A DNA stretch of 5,573 nucleotides from Belnapia sp. (lineage in GTDB: Bacteria; Pseudomonadota; Alphaproteobacteria; Acetobacterales; Acetobacteraceae): the NCBI GenBank assembly GCA_028291445.1, contig JAQGIA010000665.1, positions 1 to 5,573 on the forward strand, written 5' to 3'. Within the stretch, counting starts at the first letter, position 1. Each line of letters opens with the position of its first letter. A program made the translations under genes and the position numbers. The notes beneath the pieces are model-generated. The model did no database searches. It saw nothing but the letters and a program-made list of their open reading frames with translations, and was not told the DNA's origin. Of the stretch, positions 5,447 through 5,573 are shown in pieces.

Positions 5447-5573
5447 ATGGAACTTCGTAACGTCGCGATCATCGCGCATGTTGACCACGGCAAGACCACG
5501 CTGGTGGACAACCTGTTGAAGCAGGCCGGTGCTTTCCGGACCAATCAGGTTGTGGCCGACCGCGCCATGGACC
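5447..5573 (+). CDS. typA: Translational GTPase TypA/BipA, N-terminal fragment (runs off the window)
   Basis: The first 42 residues are visible. TypA/BipA is a ribosome-binding GTPase of the elongation-factor family (about 600 residues when complete) that assists 50S subunit assembly and growth under stress such as cold. The start [19 protein letters not shown] closely follows the family pattern, with the G1/P-loop at residues 10-17 (AHVDHGKT). [12 protein letters not shown] followed by the Arg-Ala-Met-Asp approach to switch I fits TypA and not LepA, EF-G or TetM. AAGG stands 7 bases before the ATG at 5447, which supports this start. An in-frame ATG at 5429 would add six residues (MKQGPL) but has no ribosome binding site. 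The coding sequence is in frame to the edge and the rest lies outside. A terminator-like hairpin ends 36 bases before the start. Confidence 0.95.
   Translation, partial: MELRNVAIIAHVDHGKTTLVDNLLKQAGAFRTNQVVADRAMD

Overview
The window is very GC-rich with strong GC bias at third codon positions. Its gene set fits an alphaproteobacterium, most likely of the Acetobacteraceae (Roseomonas-like). That placement is an inference from composition and protein flavour; there is no rRNA or other decisive marker here. Every gene is an ordinary chromosomal type. I see no mobile element, CRISPR array, tRNA, phage gene or defence cassette.

Layout: four genes lie on the minus strand in the left half and three on the plus strand in the right half, divided by a divergent intergenic region at 2914-3041. 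Reading leftwards from that divide, the minus-strand genes are an EI24/CysZ-like membrane protein (2913-2200), a bactofilin (2054-1407), a small putative lipoprotein with a BamE/SmpA-like core (1299-703), and an AEC-family transporter (693 to beyond position 1). The transporter frame is interrupted by an in-frame amber codon at 127-129, and clear homologous coding sequence continues behind it to the window edge. Reading rightwards, the plus-strand genes are a PfkB-family sugar/adenosine kinase (3042-4082), a secreted low-complexity protein of unknown function (4195-5217), and the first 42 codons of the translational GTPase TypA/BipA (5447 to beyond 5573).

How the parts relate: the lipoprotein and transporter genes are 9 bases apart and probably co-transcribed. 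Bactofilin is set off from them by two perfect hairpins and has its own ribosome binding site and a 15-bp palindrome upstream. The kinase and the secreted protein may share a transcript, because only a GC hairpin without a T-run separates them. Two consecutive terminator-type hairpins separate the secreted protein from typA, and the second lies so close to typA that it may belong to its leader. Several products (bactofilin, putative lipoprotein, two membrane proteins, secreted protein) are envelope-associated, but nothing in the sequence ties them into one pathway.

I did not find a convincing new biological system. The observations most worth checking are the interrupted transporter gene, the tandem hairpins before typA, and the bactofilin upstream palindrome.
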